A stretch of DNA of 64,000 nt, taken from Corallococcus macrosporus. Lineage in GTDB: Bacteria; Myxococcota; Myxococcia; Myxococcales; Myxococcaceae. Of the stretch, positions 42,022-51,018 are shown piece after piece. The stretch lies in assembly GCF_017302985.1 (NCBI RefSeq), contig NZ_JAFIMU010000017.1, forward strand, positions 620,001-684,000, in the 5' to 3' direction. A model generated the notes under the pieces. It was not told where the DNA came from. It saw only the letters and a program-made list of their open reading frames with translations, and searched no databases. Every line of letters begins with the position of its first letter. The first letter of the stretch is position 1. The translations under genes and the position numbers were made by a program.

Positions 42022-42618
42022 TCAGCCCTTCAGGTGCGTGGTGTCGTTCCAGCTCACGAGGACCGGCTGCTTGCCGCCGGCCTCGGAGCCCAGCACGCTG
42101 ATGGACGCCGTGCCCAGGTGGAAGAGCCTGCCTCCGTCCGGGGGCAGGCCCAGCCAGCGCGCGGCGAGGATGCGCAAGAGGTGCCCGTGGGAGAAGAGGA
42201 GCACGTCGTCGTCGAGGGCGCGTGCCTCCTCGATGACGCGGTCCACGCGGGCGCCCACCTCCTCCAGCGTCTCCCCGTTGGGCACGCCGTCCTTCCACAG
42301 CGTCCAGTCCGGGCGCGTGGTGCGGATGTCCGCGCCGGTGCGGCCCTCGTAGTCGCCGTAGTTGAACTCCAGCAGGTCGTTCTTCTTCTGGGCCGCGTCG
42401 CCGTAGCCCGCGAGCACGCACGTCTCCAGGGCGCGCGTCAGCGGGCTGGTCCATACGGCGGCGAAGCGCCACGCGCTCAGGGGCGCGCGGAGCTGCTCCG
42501 CCATCTGGCGGCCCTCCTCCAGGAGGGGCAGGTCGGTGCGGCCGGTGTGCTGGCTGCTGCGGCTCCACTCCGTCTCACCGTGACGGACGAGGACCACCTG
42601 GGGCGCGCGGGATTTCAT
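42022..42618 (-). CDS. Histidine phosphatase family protein
   Basis: 198 residues. QVVLVRHGETEWS is the phospho-acceptor RHG motif, LETCVLAGYG and FNYGDYEGRTGADI follow the phosphoglycerate-mutase-like fold, and LLFSHGHLLRIL gives the second catalytic His. The length fits a cofactor-independent phosphatase rather than a glycolytic mutase. Substrate unknown. It is convergent with trpG and probably in one transcript with the GNAT gene (gap of 14 bases). Confidence 0.88.
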   Translation of the reverse strand: MKSRAPQVVLVRHGETEWSRSSQHTGRTDLPLLEEGRQMAEQLRAPLSAWRFAAVWTSPLTRALETCVLAGYGDAAQKKNDLLEFNYGDYEGRTGADIRTTRPDWTLWKDGVPNGETLEEVGARVDRVIEEARALDDDVLLFSHGHLLRILAARWLGLPPDGGRLFHLGTASISVLGSEAGGKQPVLVSWNDTTHLKG

Positions 42619-42632
42619 GGCGCCAATCTGTA

Positions 42633-43184
42633 CTACCGCTTGCGTGTCCGCCACTCCTCGCGACTCTGCCCCCAGATTTCGACCTCGTGGTCGTTGTAGG
42701 GCGCCGGCAGCATGCCCATGCGCAGGAAGCGCGAGCCCAGCCGGCGGGCCACCTGCTTCGACGGCTCGTTGGGCGGGGAGATGGAGTGGATGACCTCCGT
42801 CCACCCGGCGTGGTCGAAGGCCCAGTCGATGGCGGCCGTGGCTCCCTCGGTCGCGTAGCCCTTGCCCCACGCGTCGCGTGACAGGCCCCAGCCGACCTCC
42901 GTGCCCGGCCAGTCCGCGGGCATCCAGGGCCCCAGCCGGCCCACCCACTTCCCGGTGGACTTCTCGATGAGGGAGAACATGGAGAAGCCCTGGAGCACCC
43001 AGGAGCCGGCCATGGCGCAGACGGCGCGCCACACGTTGGAGCGCGGCTGGACGCCGCCGATGTACCGCGCGGTCTCCTCGTCCGCCATCATCGCCACGAA
43101 GCCATCCAGGTCCTGGAGCGTGGGCGGGCGCAGGATGAGGCGCGGCGTTTCGAGGGTGGGTCCCAGGCTTGGGAGGCTTTGCAT
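42633..43184 (-). CDS. GNAT acetyltransferase, RimJ/RimL type
   Basis: 183 residues. LETPRLILRPPTLQDLDGFVAMMADEE is the typical RimJ/RimL start. VGWGLSRDAWGKGYATEGATAAIDWAF is motif A with the acetyl-CoA loop. HSISPPNEPSKQVARRLGSRFL is the C-terminal motif with the conserved Asn. It acetylates an amine of unknown identity. It is divergent from the exported protein at 43217. Confidence 0.9.
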   Translation of the reverse strand: MQSLPSLGPTLETPRLILRPPTLQDLDGFVAMMADEETARYIGGVQPRSNVWRAVCAMAGSWVLQGFSMFSLIEKSTGKWVGRLGPWMPADWPGTEVGWGLSRDAWGKGYATEGATAAIDWAFDHAGWTEVIHSISPPNEPSKQVARRLGSRFLRMGMLPAPYNDHEVEIWGQSREEWRTRKR

Positions 43185-43216
43185 GTCCGGTCTCCGGGTG
43201 TCAGGCTTTGACTCGC

Positions 43217-43717
43217 ATGGTGAACGTACTCCTGTCGTTGTGGCTGGTGGCCGTGAATCCGCCGGACGCGGGCACGGCGTCCGCGCCTGCCCGGCCCGTG
43301 GCGCTGGCGGACTTCTTCCAGAAGCCGGACCGGGTGGAGACCTTCGAGGCCGACGTGGACGGGTCCCTCTCCCCGCCGTCGAAGAAGGACCGCCGGCCGC
43401 GTGTGGGGATGTTCCTCTTCAGCAAGCAGGGGAAGGACCTGAAGCCGGAGGACATCCAGGCGCTGGGGGCGAGCTGGACGTCGCCGGCCGCGACGCCGCC
43501 GCAGCCCCGGCTGCTCTGTGCCTTCAACCCAGACCTGGCCCTGCGCTTCTGGCGGGGCCAGGAGTGGGCCGCGGTCGTCATCTGCTTCACCTGCCAGCAG
43601 ATGATCTTCTACGACGCCAGGAACCAGCAACTGGACGGCGGGCGGTTCAACGACTTCGCGCTGACGCGGCGCCTGTACCAGGAGGCCGTGTCTCCCAAGC
43701 CGCCGGTGCCGTACTGA
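43217..43717 (+). CDS. Small exported protein of unknown function
   Basis: 166 residues. A short signal peptide (VNVLLSLWLVAVNPPDAG) precedes a soluble domain. CAFNPDLALRFWRGQEWAAVVICFTCQQMIFYDARNQ is the distinctive segment, with ICFTCQQM resembling an interrupted metal or disulfide motif. No family recognised. ATG 43217 is chosen since it starts the signal sequence directly. It is convergent with trpA. Confidence 0.6.
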   Translation: MVNVLLSLWLVAVNPPDAGTASAPARPVALADFFQKPDRVETFEADVDGSLSPPSKKDRRPRVGMFLFSKQGKDLKPEDIQALGASWTSPAATPPQPRLLCAFNPDLALRFWRGQEWAAVVICFTCQQMIFYDARNQQLDGGRFNDFALTRRLYQEAVSPKPPVPY

Positions 43718-43722
43718 GGACG

Positions 43723-43746
43723 GCGGCCTTCAGCGCTTCAGGCCGC
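43723..43746. terminator. Hairpin across the trpA end
   Basis: GCGGCCT (43723-43729), ten-base loop, AGGCCGC (43740-43746). The stem spans the stop codon of trpA and the spacer to the convergent gene at 43717. Without a T run it may act as a two-way stop or as a 3' stabiliser. Confidence 0.4.
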
Positions 43747-44521
43747 GCTTGATGTCCGCGCAGAGCTGCTTCGCCGCGGCCGGGCCGTCCGAGTGGGCGG
43801 CCTTCACCAGCGCGCTGCCCACCACGACACCGTCCGCGTGGGCCACCAGCGGCCGGGCCGTCTCCGCGTTGGAGATGCCGAAGCCCGCCACCACCGGCAC
43901 GGACGCGGCGCGCTTCACCAGGTCCAGCCGCTGCGACAGGTCCGGAGGCAGCTCCGCGCGCATGCCCGTCACGCCCGCCACGGACACGCAGTAGACGAAG
44001 CCCCGTGCATCCCTCGCGATGGCCTCCGCGCGCGCGGGCGGCGTCGTGGGCGCGCACAGCGGCACCAGGTCCACGCCCTCCTTGTCGAACGCGGCGCGGA
44101 TGCCCGCGCTCTCCTCGGGCGGCAGGTCCGGGAGGATGGTGCCCGCGATGCCGCGCTCGCGCGCGAGCTTCGCGTAGCGCTCCTCGCCCATGGCCATCAC
44201 CACGTTGACGTACGTCATGATGACCAGCGGCGTCTCCGGGCAGCGGCGGCGCACCTCCGGCACCACTTCGTCCAGCACCCGGCGCAGCGTGGCCCCGGCC
44301 TTCAGCGCGCGCTCCGACGCGGCCTGGATGACGGGGCCGTCCGCGATGGGGTCGCTGAACGCCACGCCAATCTCCAGCACGTCCGCGCCGCCCTCCACCA
44401 TCGCGGCGAACACGTCCACGGACCGGGGCAGGTCCGGGTCGCCCGCCATCGCGTACGCCACCAGCGCGCCCTCTCCCCGGGCCTTCGCCTTCGCGAACGC
44501 CTTGCCCAGTTCCGCGCTCAT
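43730..44521 (-). CDS. trpA: Tryptophan synthase alpha chain
   Basis: 263 residues. It cleaves indole-3-glycerol phosphate to indole. [23 protein letters not shown] holds the catalytic Glu and Asp; [26 protein letters not shown] and [12 protein letters not shown] shape the phosphate site. Last gene of the minus-strand trp block. ATGA overlap with trpB. Confidence 0.96.
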   Translation of the reverse strand: MSAELGKAFAKAKARGEGALVAYAMAGDPDLPRSVDVFAAMVEGGADVLEIGVAFSDPIADGPVIQAASERALKAGATLRRVLDEVVPEVRRRCPETPLVIMTYVNVVMAMGEERYAKLARERGIAGTILPDLPPEESAGIRAAFDKEGVDLVPLCAPTTPPARAEAIARDARGFVYCVSVAGVTGMRAELPPDLSQRLDLVKRAASVPVVAGFGISNAETARPLVAHADGVVVGSALVKAAHSDGPAAAKQLCADIKRGLKR

Positions 44522-45723
44522 GACTTCACCCCCGTGGCGGGCGGCACGCCGCGCGCCGAGATGGTCGCCACGTCCTTGTCGCCCCGGCCCGAGCAGTTGA
44601 TGACCAGCTGCTTGCCCTTGCCCAGGTCGCGAGCCAGCGCGCGCGCCGCCGCGAACGCGTGCGACGTCTCCAGCGCGGGGAGGATGCCCTCCGTGCGCGC
44701 CACCTCGTAGAAGGCCGCGAGCGCTTCATCGTCCGTCGCGGTGCGCACCTCCATGCGGCCCGTCTTCGCCAGGTGCGCCAGCTCCGGCCCCACGCCCGGG
44801 TAGTCCAGGCCCGCGGAGATGCTGTGCGCCTCTTGAATCTGACCGTGCTCGTCCTGGAGCACCAGCGAGCGCGAGCCGTGCAGCACGCCCTCCGTGCCCA
44901 GCGTCAGCGACGCGCCGTGCTGGCCGGAGTCCAGGCCGTGGCCCGCCGCCTCCACGCCCACCAGCCGCACCGACGTGTCTCCGATGAAGGGGTGCAGCGC
45001 GCCGATGGCGTTCGAGCCGCCGCCCACGCACGCGATGATGGCGTCCGGCAGCCGGCCGATGGCGGCCTGCGTCTGCGTGCGGATCTCCCGGCCGATGACG
45101 GATTGGAAGTCGCGCACGATGGTGGGGTAGGGGTGCGGGCCCGCCGCGCTGCCGATGACGTAGTAGGTGTCCTGCACCTGCGACACCCAGACGCGCATGG
45201 CTTCGTTCATCGCGTCCTTGAGCGTGCGCGAGCCGGACTCCACCGGCCGCACCACCGCGCCCAGCGCGCGCATGCGGAAGACGTTGAGCGCCTGGCGCTC
45301 CACGTCCAGCGCGCCCATGAACACCTCACAGGGCAGGCCGAAGAGGGCGCACGCGGTGGCGGTGGCCACGCCGTGCTGGCCCGCGCCCGTCTCCGCGATG
45401 ATGCGCTTCTTGCCCATGCGCCGGGCGAGCAGCACCTGGCCCACGGTGTTGTTGATTTTGTGCGCGCCCGTGTGCGCCAGGTCCTCGCGCTTGAGCCACA
45501 CGTTCGCACCACCCCAGGACTCGGTGAGGCGGTGAGCGGGCGTCAGCGTGGTGGGGCGGCCCACGAACTCGCGCAGGACGCGGGTGACCTCTTCATTGAA
45601 GGACGCGTCCGCCTGCGCCTTCGCGTAGGCCTCTTCCAATTCCAGCAGCGCCGGGACCAGGGTCTCCGGCACATAGCGTCCGCCGTAACGGCCGAAGCGG
45701 CCCACGGCAGTGTCCGTCGTCAT
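44518..45723 (-). CDS. trpB: Tryptophan synthase beta chain
   Basis: 401 residues. [23 protein letters not shown] is the standard start. [15 protein letters not shown] contains the PLP-binding Lys, [11 protein letters not shown] follows, and [12 protein letters not shown] is the phosphate loop. It joins indole with serine to give tryptophan. It starts 11 bases after trpF and overlaps trpA as ATGA. Confidence 0.97.
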   Translation of the reverse strand: MTTDTAVGRFGRYGGRYVPETLVPALLELEEAYAKAQADASFNEEVTRVLREFVGRPTTLTPAHRLTESWGGANVWLKREDLAHTGAHKINNTVGQVLLARRMGKKRIIAETGAGQHGVATATACALFGLPCEVFMGALDVERQALNVFRMRALGAVVRPVESGSRTLKDAMNEAMRVWVSQVQDTYYVIGSAAGPHPYPTIVRDFQSVIGREIRTQTQAAIGRLPDAIIACVGGGSNAIGALHPFIGDTSVRLVGVEAAGHGLDSGQHGASLTLGTEGVLHGSRSLVLQDEHGQIQEAHSISAGLDYPGVGPELAHLAKTGRMEVRTATDDEALAAFYEVARTEGILPALETSHAFAAARALARDLGKGKQLVINCSGRGDKDVATISARGVPPATGVKS

Positions 45724-45734
45724 GGCACGACTCC

Positions 45735-46367
45735 TCAGGGGTTGAGGGACCGGACGGTGCGCACGAAGGCGCGCACCGCGTCCAGGTCCTTGATGCCGGG
45801 GGCCGACTCCACCCCGCTGGCCACGTCCACACCGTAGGGCCGGGTGGCCCTCACGGCCTCGGCTACGTTCGAAGGCTTGAGGCCGCCCGCCACCAGCACC
45901 GGCAGGCCGCAGTCCGCCAGCTCTTTCACCAGCGACCAGTCGAAGGTGACGCCGCCGCCGCCGTAGCCCGGGGCCGCGCCGTCCAGGAGCAGCCCCGCCA
46001 CGTCGCCCACGCCCACGTAGGTGCGCGCCTTCGCCACGTCGTCCGGACCGCGCACGCGCAGCGCCTTGATGACGGGCACGCCGTAGCCGGAGCAGGCCTC
46101 GGGGGGCTCGTCGCCGTGGAGCTGCACGGCGGTGAGGCCGCACTCGCGCACGCGCACGCGGATGTCCTCCGGCGTCGCGTTGACGAACACGCCCACCATG
46201 GCGGCCAGCGGGGGCCGCGTGCGCCCGAGCGTCGCCGCCGTGGCCAGGTCCACGAAGCGGGGCGAGGCCGGATGGAAGTTGAGGCCCATCGCGTCCGCGC
46301 CCGCGGCCCACACGCCCTTCGCGTCCTCGACGCGCGTCACGCCGCAGACCTTCACGAGGACGTTCAT
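45735..46367 (-). CDS. trpF: Phosphoribosylanthranilate isomerase
   Basis: 210 residues. [14 protein letters not shown] carries the catalytic Cys, [13 protein letters not shown] and [19 protein letters not shown] follow, with the acidic catalytic Asp in [21 protein letters not shown] is the phosphate-binding end. Overlap of 4 bases (ATGA) with trpC. Confidence 0.95.
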   Translation of the reverse strand: MNVLVKVCGVTRVEDAKGVWAAGADAMGLNFHPASPRFVDLATAATLGRTRPPLAAMVGVFVNATPEDIRVRVRECGLTAVQLHGDEPPEACSGYGVPVIKALRVRGPDDVAKARTYVGVGDVAGLLLDGAAPGYGGGGVTFDWSLVKELADCGLPVLVAGGLKPSNVAEAVRATRPYGVDVASGVESAPGIKDLDAVRAFVRTVRSLNP

Positions 46368-47182
46368 GTCCCGCCGCCTTCCAGCCCGAGCAGCCGGCGC
46401 AGGGCCCGGCCCGGGTCGGCGTCGCGCAGGAGGGATTCACCGACGAGGACCGCGTCGGCGCCGGCGTCGCGCGCGGCGGTGAGGTCCGCCAGGTGCTTGA
46501 GGCCGCTCTCCGCGACCAGCGCCGTCGACCGGGAGCGCAGCGCGGGCATCACCCGGAGCGCCGTGCCGGTGTCCGTCTTCAGCGTGGCGAGGTTGCGGTT
46601 GTTGAGGCCGACGATGCTCGCGCCCGCGGCGAGCGCGCGTTCGGCGTGCGCCTCCGTGTGGGCTTCCACGAGGGCGGCCACGCGCACCTGCTTCGCTGCG
46701 GCGACCATCTCCCGGAGCTCCGCGTCCGTCAGCGCGTCCGCGATGAGCAGCACCGCGTCCGCGCCCCAGGCCGCGCTCTCCTCCACTTCGCTGGCGGCGA
46801 CGAGGAAGTCCTTGCGAAGGACGGGGATGGAGACGGCGGCGCGGACCGCGACGAGGTCCTCCAGGCTGCCGCCGAAGTCCGGCCCGTCGGTGAGCACGCT
46901 GATGGCGCAGGCGCCGGCGGCTTCATAGGAACGGGCCACCGCGACGACGTCCGCGTGAGGGAAGGCGCCGCCCGAGGGGCTTTTGCGCTTCACCTCCGCG
47001 ATGACGTTGACCGGATGTCCGGGCACGCGGCGCACCAGCGCCTGCGCGAAGTCCCGCGTGGGGGGATGCGCGCCGTGCGTGGGAGGAGGACGGGTCCCCA
47101 GCTCCCGGCGCTTGCGCGCCATGATGACGTCCAGCGTGCCGGGCGCTTCCGCGGTCTTCGCGGCGGATGACGAGGTCGTCAT
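46364..47182 (-). CDS. trpC: Indole-3-glycerol phosphate synthase
   Basis: 272 residues. [13 protein letters not shown] carries the first catalytic Glu/Lys, [12 protein letters not shown] follows, PVLRKDFL contains the second Lys, [14 protein letters not shown] and LVAESGL close the barrel. It makes the indole ring precursor. ATG 47182 overlaps the stop of the 77-aa frame as ATGA. Confidence 0.95.
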   Translation of the reverse strand: MTTSSSAAKTAEAPGTLDVIMARKRRELGTRPPPTHGAHPPTRDFAQALVRRVPGHPVNVIAEVKRKSPSGGAFPHADVVAVARSYEAAGACAISVLTDGPDFGGSLEDLVAVRAAVSIPVLRKDFLVAASEVEESAAWGADAVLLIADALTDAELREMVAAAKQVRVAALVEAHTEAHAERALAAGASIVGLNNRNLATLKTDTGTALRVMPALRSRSTALVAESGLKHLADLTAARDAGADAVLVGESLLRDADPGRALRRLLGLEGGGT

Positions 47183-47412
47183 GTCGGGACGCCTCGCGTG
47201 CTGGCGTTCGCCGCCAGGGCAATGCCCACCGTGACGACACCTCGCGTGCCGCCAGTCGGCATGCGCGTCGAGGCGGGAGCACCGCTCGCCATGGCGATGT
47301 CTTGCGTGCTGGCGACAGCCATGAACGTCGCGGCAGGAGTGCCGCTCGTCATGACGACGCCTCGCGTGCGGAGGCCTGCCGCCCGCTTCGTGTTCGAAGT
47401 GCGCGCCGTCAT
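47179..47412 (-). CDS. 77-residue repeat-built ORF between trpD and trpC, ATGA-coupled at both ends
   Basis: The start codon overlaps the trpD stop as ATGA (47409-47412). The stop overlaps the trpC start as ATGA (47179-47182). The peptide consists of three to four imperfect 20-residue units, such as TRGVVMTSGTPAATFMAVAS, TQDIAMASGAPASTRMPTGG and the shorter TRGVVTVGIALAANAS. No domain, signal peptide or known family is visible. It may be a real small protein of the trp operon. It may also be a by-product of junction duplication, since each unit begins with a sequence like the trpC start region. Ribosome coupling through to trpC is plausible in both cases. Confidence 0.45.
   Translation of the reverse strand: MTARTSNTKRAAGLRTRGVVMTSGTPAATFMAVASTQDIAMASGAPASTRMPTGGTRGVVTVGIALAANASTRGVPT
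47231..47370. repeat. 60-bp tandem repeats within the trpD-trpC spacer
   Basis: Units begin at 47231 (GTGACGACACCTCGCGTGCC), 47291 (ATGGCGATGTCTTGCGTGCT) and 47351 (ATGACGACGCCTCGCGTGCG), exactly 60 bases apart. A partial copy (GACGCCTCGCGTGC) lies at 47187 by the trpC start, and the trpD end carries GTCATG too. The period is a multiple of three, so the frame is kept. Confidence 0.75.
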
Positions 47413-48425
47413 GCCGCGGCCTTCTGGATGAGCGCGGCGAGCTTGCGTTCGGCGGCCCCGGAGTCGATGGCGTGCTCGGCCCGCTTCACGCCCTCCTTCA
47501 GGGTGTCCACCAGCCCGACGATGAGCAGCGCGGCGGCCGCGTTGAGCAGCACCGCCGTGCGCACTCCGTCACGCTCCCCCGCGAGCAGCCCGCGCAGGCG
47601 CTTCGCGTTCTCCTCCGCGTCGCCTCCCGCGATGGACTCGCGCGGCACCATGGACAGGCCCGCGTCCTCCGGCGTCACCGTGAAGCGGCGCACGGTGCCG
47701 TCCGCGCACAGCTCCGCGACCTCCGTGGGCGCGCACGGCGAAATCTCATCCAGCCCGTCGTGCCCGTGCACCACCCAGGCGCGCCGGCTTCCCAGCCGCC
47801 CCAGCACCCGCGCGGTCTGCTCCACGCGCTGCCGGTCGAACGTGCCCAGGAGCTGGTAGCGCGCTCCCGCCGGGTTCGTCAGCGGCCCCAGCAGGTTGAA
47901 CACGCTGTGGAAGCCCAGATCCCGGCGCGCCTGCGCCACGTGCCTCAGGGCACTGTGGTGCGAGGGCGCGAAGAGGAAGCCCACCCCGTGCTCGTCGATG
48001 TCGCGCGCCACCTGCGCGTGCGCCCGCTCCATGGACACGCCCAGCGCCGCCAGCACGTCCGCGCTGCCGCAGCGGCTGGAGACCGCGCGGTTGCCGTGCT
48101 TGGCCACCGTCGCCCCCGCCCCGGCGGCCACGAAGGCCACCGCGGTGGAGATGTTGAAGGTGTGCGCCCCATCACCCCCCGTACCGCAGGTGTCGAGCAC
48201 CACCTCCGCCTGGGGAGCAATCCTCGCCGCGCAGGCCCGCATGGCCTCCGCCGCGCCGAGGATTTCGTCCTCGGTCTCCCCCTTCATGCGCAGCGCGGCC
48301 GCCAGCGCGCCAACCTGCGCGGCGGATGCCTCGCCCGCGAGCATCTGGCCCATGACAGAGGCCATCTCCTCGCGGGAGAGGTCGCGCCGGCCCACCACCT
48401 TGCCCAGCGCTTCCTTGAGCGTCAT
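47409..48425 (-). CDS. trpD: Anthranilate phosphoribosyltransferase
   Basis: 338 residues. DTCGTGGDGAHTFNISTAVAF binds the pyrophosphate of PRPP. KHGNRAVSSRCGSADVLAALG is the anthranilate-side motif. FAPSHHSALRHVAQARRDLGFHSVFNLLGPLTNPAGA is the family core. It attaches phosphoribose to anthranilate. It begins 3 bases after aroF ends and runs into the 77-aa frame by ATGA. Confidence 0.96.
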   Translation of the reverse strand: MTLKEALGKVVGRRDLSREEMASVMGQMLAGEASAAQVGALAAALRMKGETEDEILGAAEAMRACAARIAPQAEVVLDTCGTGGDGAHTFNISTAVAFVAAGAGATVAKHGNRAVSSRCGSADVLAALGVSMERAHAQVARDIDEHGVGFLFAPSHHSALRHVAQARRDLGFHSVFNLLGPLTNPAGARYQLLGTFDRQRVEQTARVLGRLGSRRAWVVHGHDGLDEISPCAPTEVAELCADGTVRRFTVTPEDAGLSMVPRESIAGGDAEENAKRLRGLLAGERDGVRTAVLLNAAAALLIVGLVDTLKEGVKRAEHAIDSGAAERKLAALIQKAAA

Positions 48426-48428
48426 GGC

Positions 48429-49454
<1,026 letters not shown>

Positions 49455-49518
49455 GGGGGACTCCTGCTCTTTCTCTCCAAAGGGCACGCCGGCGGATGCC
49501 GACGTGGGTGTGCCTGGA

Positions 49519-49560
49519 GCATCCGGCACACGGCAAACGTTTGCCGTAACTGTCGGATGC
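49519..49560. promoter_or_regulatory. 18-bp perfect palindrome nested in inverted repeats upstream of aroF
   Basis: ACGGCAAACGTTTGCCGT (49530-49547) is perfectly symmetric with a central CG, the style of LacI/PurR-family operators. It is enclosed by GCATCCG (49519-49525) and CGGATGC (49554-49560). A third copy, CGGATGC, at 49493-49499 can pair with 49519-49525 instead, so two hairpins exclude each other in an aroF leader RNA. No tandem-Trp leader peptide is seen. The divergent FAD gene starts at 49643, so the site might serve both directions. Confidence 0.65.
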
Positions 49561-49642
49561 CCGCAACCGAACCAGAGTCTTGCTTGCACGTTGTCGCGTT
49601 ATCAAGCCAGGGTCCGCACGCTCGCTGGACGGGAGGCGGACC

Positions 49643-50893
49643 ATGGCGAAGCGGCCCGGGGTCATCGTCGTGGGAGGAGGGCTCGCGGGCCTGGCGTGCG
49701 CGACGGCGCTGCTGGAGGCGCGCGTGGACGCACACGTGCTGGAAGCAGGGGACGCACCGGGCGGAAGGGTGCGCACCGACTCGTACGAGGGGTTCCTGCT
49801 GGACCGGGGCTTCCAGGTGTACCTCACGGCCTACCCCGAGGGCCGGCGGGTGCTGGACCTCGACGCCCTGTCGCTCCAGCGCTTCATCCCAGGCGCGAAG
49901 GTGTGGCGGGGTGGGCGGCTGCACACGCTGGCGGACCCAGCGCGGCGGCCCGTCACGGCGGTGTCACACCTGTTCGACGCGCCCGGGGGCCTGGCGGACA
50001 AGCTGCGCGTGCTGGAGCTGCGGCAACTGGCCACGTCCGGTGAGCTGGGGGACCTGTGGCAGCGGCCCCAGCAGGAGTCGCGGCACCTGCTGCGCGACCT
50101 GGGCTTCTCCGAGGAGATGCTGGAGGCGTTCTTCACGCCCTTCTTCGGCGGCATCTTCCTGGAGCGCGAGCTGAACACGTCCAGCCGGATGCTGGAGTTC
50201 GTGTTCCGGATGTTCTCCAGGGGCCACGCGGCCGTGCCGGCGAACGGCATGCGCGCCATCCCCGAGCAACTGTCGGCGAAGCTGCCGTCGGCCGCGCTGC
50301 GGATGCGCGTGCGCGTGGAGGAGGTGTGGGGCCACCGCGTGCGCCTGCCGGGCGGGGAGGTGCTGCACGCGGACGCGGTCGTGGTGGCGACGGATCCGGG
50401 CACCGCGGCGTCGCTGCTCGTGGGCATGCCGGCGCCCCGGATGAACCGCGTGTCGTGCCTGTACTTCGCCGCGCCGGAGCCGCCGGTGGAGGGGCCCTGG
50501 CTCGTTCTCAACGGCGAGGGGCGCGGGCCGGTGAACAACGTGGCGGTGATGAGCGAGGTGTCCGCCGCGTACGCGCCCCAGGGGCAGGCGCTGGTGTCCG
50601 TGTCGGTGGTGGGCGACGCGGGCGGCGCGGACTCGCTGGAGGCGCGGGTGCGCGCGCAGCTCACGGAGTGGTTCGGCGCGGCGGTGTCCGCGTGGCGGCA
50701 CCTGCGCACGTACGACCTCCCGGAGGCGCTGCCCGCGCAGCCTCCGGCCGCGCTGGTGGAGCCGCACAAGCCCGTGCGGCTGGCGGCGGGGCTCTACGTG
50801 TGCGGCGACCACCGCGAGAACGCGTCCATCGACGGGGCGCTCGCGTCGGGGCGCCGCGCGGCGGAAGCGGTGCTGCTGGACCTGGGACGTTGA
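49643..50893 (+). CDS. NAD(P)/FAD-dependent amine-oxidase/phytoene-desaturase-like protein
   Basis: 416 residues. GVIVVGGGLAGLACATALLEA is the dinucleotide-binding Rossmann motif, and AHVLEAGDAPGGRVRTDSYEG the second motif that contacts the flavin. LYVCGDHRENASIDGALASGRRAAEAVL is the C-terminal FAD-contact segment. The family includes carotenoid desaturases and protoporphyrinogen-oxidase-like enzymes; the exact substrate is not clear. GGGAGG precedes ATG 49643. Confidence 0.88.
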   Translation: MAKRPGVIVVGGGLAGLACATALLEARVDAHVLEAGDAPGGRVRTDSYEGFLLDRGFQVYLTAYPEGRRVLDLDALSLQRFIPGAKVWRGGRLHTLADPARRPVTAVSHLFDAPGGLADKLRVLELRQLATSGELGDLWQRPQQESRHLLRDLGFSEEMLEAFFTPFFGGIFLERELNTSSRMLEFVFRMFSRGHAAVPANGMRAIPEQLSAKLPSAALRMRVRVEEVWGHRVRLPGGEVLHADAVVVATDPGTAASLLVGMPAPRMNRVSCLYFAAPEPPVEGPWLVLNGEGRGPVNNVAVMSEVSAAYAPQGQALVSVSVVGDAGGADSLEARVRAQLTEWFGAAVSAWRHLRTYDLPEALPAQPPAALVEPHKPVRLAAGLYVCGDHRENASIDGALASGRRAAEAVLLDLGR

Positions 50894-51018
50894 GGCGTGC
50901 GCGTCCGGGGAATATTGCCGTTCATGAAGGGCAGCCAGACAGGCGATTGGCGGCTGGACGCGTTGCCCGCAGCGGACCTAGGGTCGGAAGCGCACTCGCT
51001 CTTCCAAGGAATCCGTTC

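Noticed and set aside
47167-47859. A plus-strand frame over the trpD-trpC junction
   Set aside because: It runs antisense through most of trpD; the repeat merely keeps it open.
49455-49642. Classical trp attenuator with a Trp-codon leader peptide
   Set aside because: No short ORF with adjacent TGG codons and no T-tract terminator was found, although alternative hairpins exist.
50894-51018. tRNA or small RNA in the gap before the S8 protease
   Set aside because: No cloverleaf, anticodon stem or CCA end could be drawn; the gap is ordinary.
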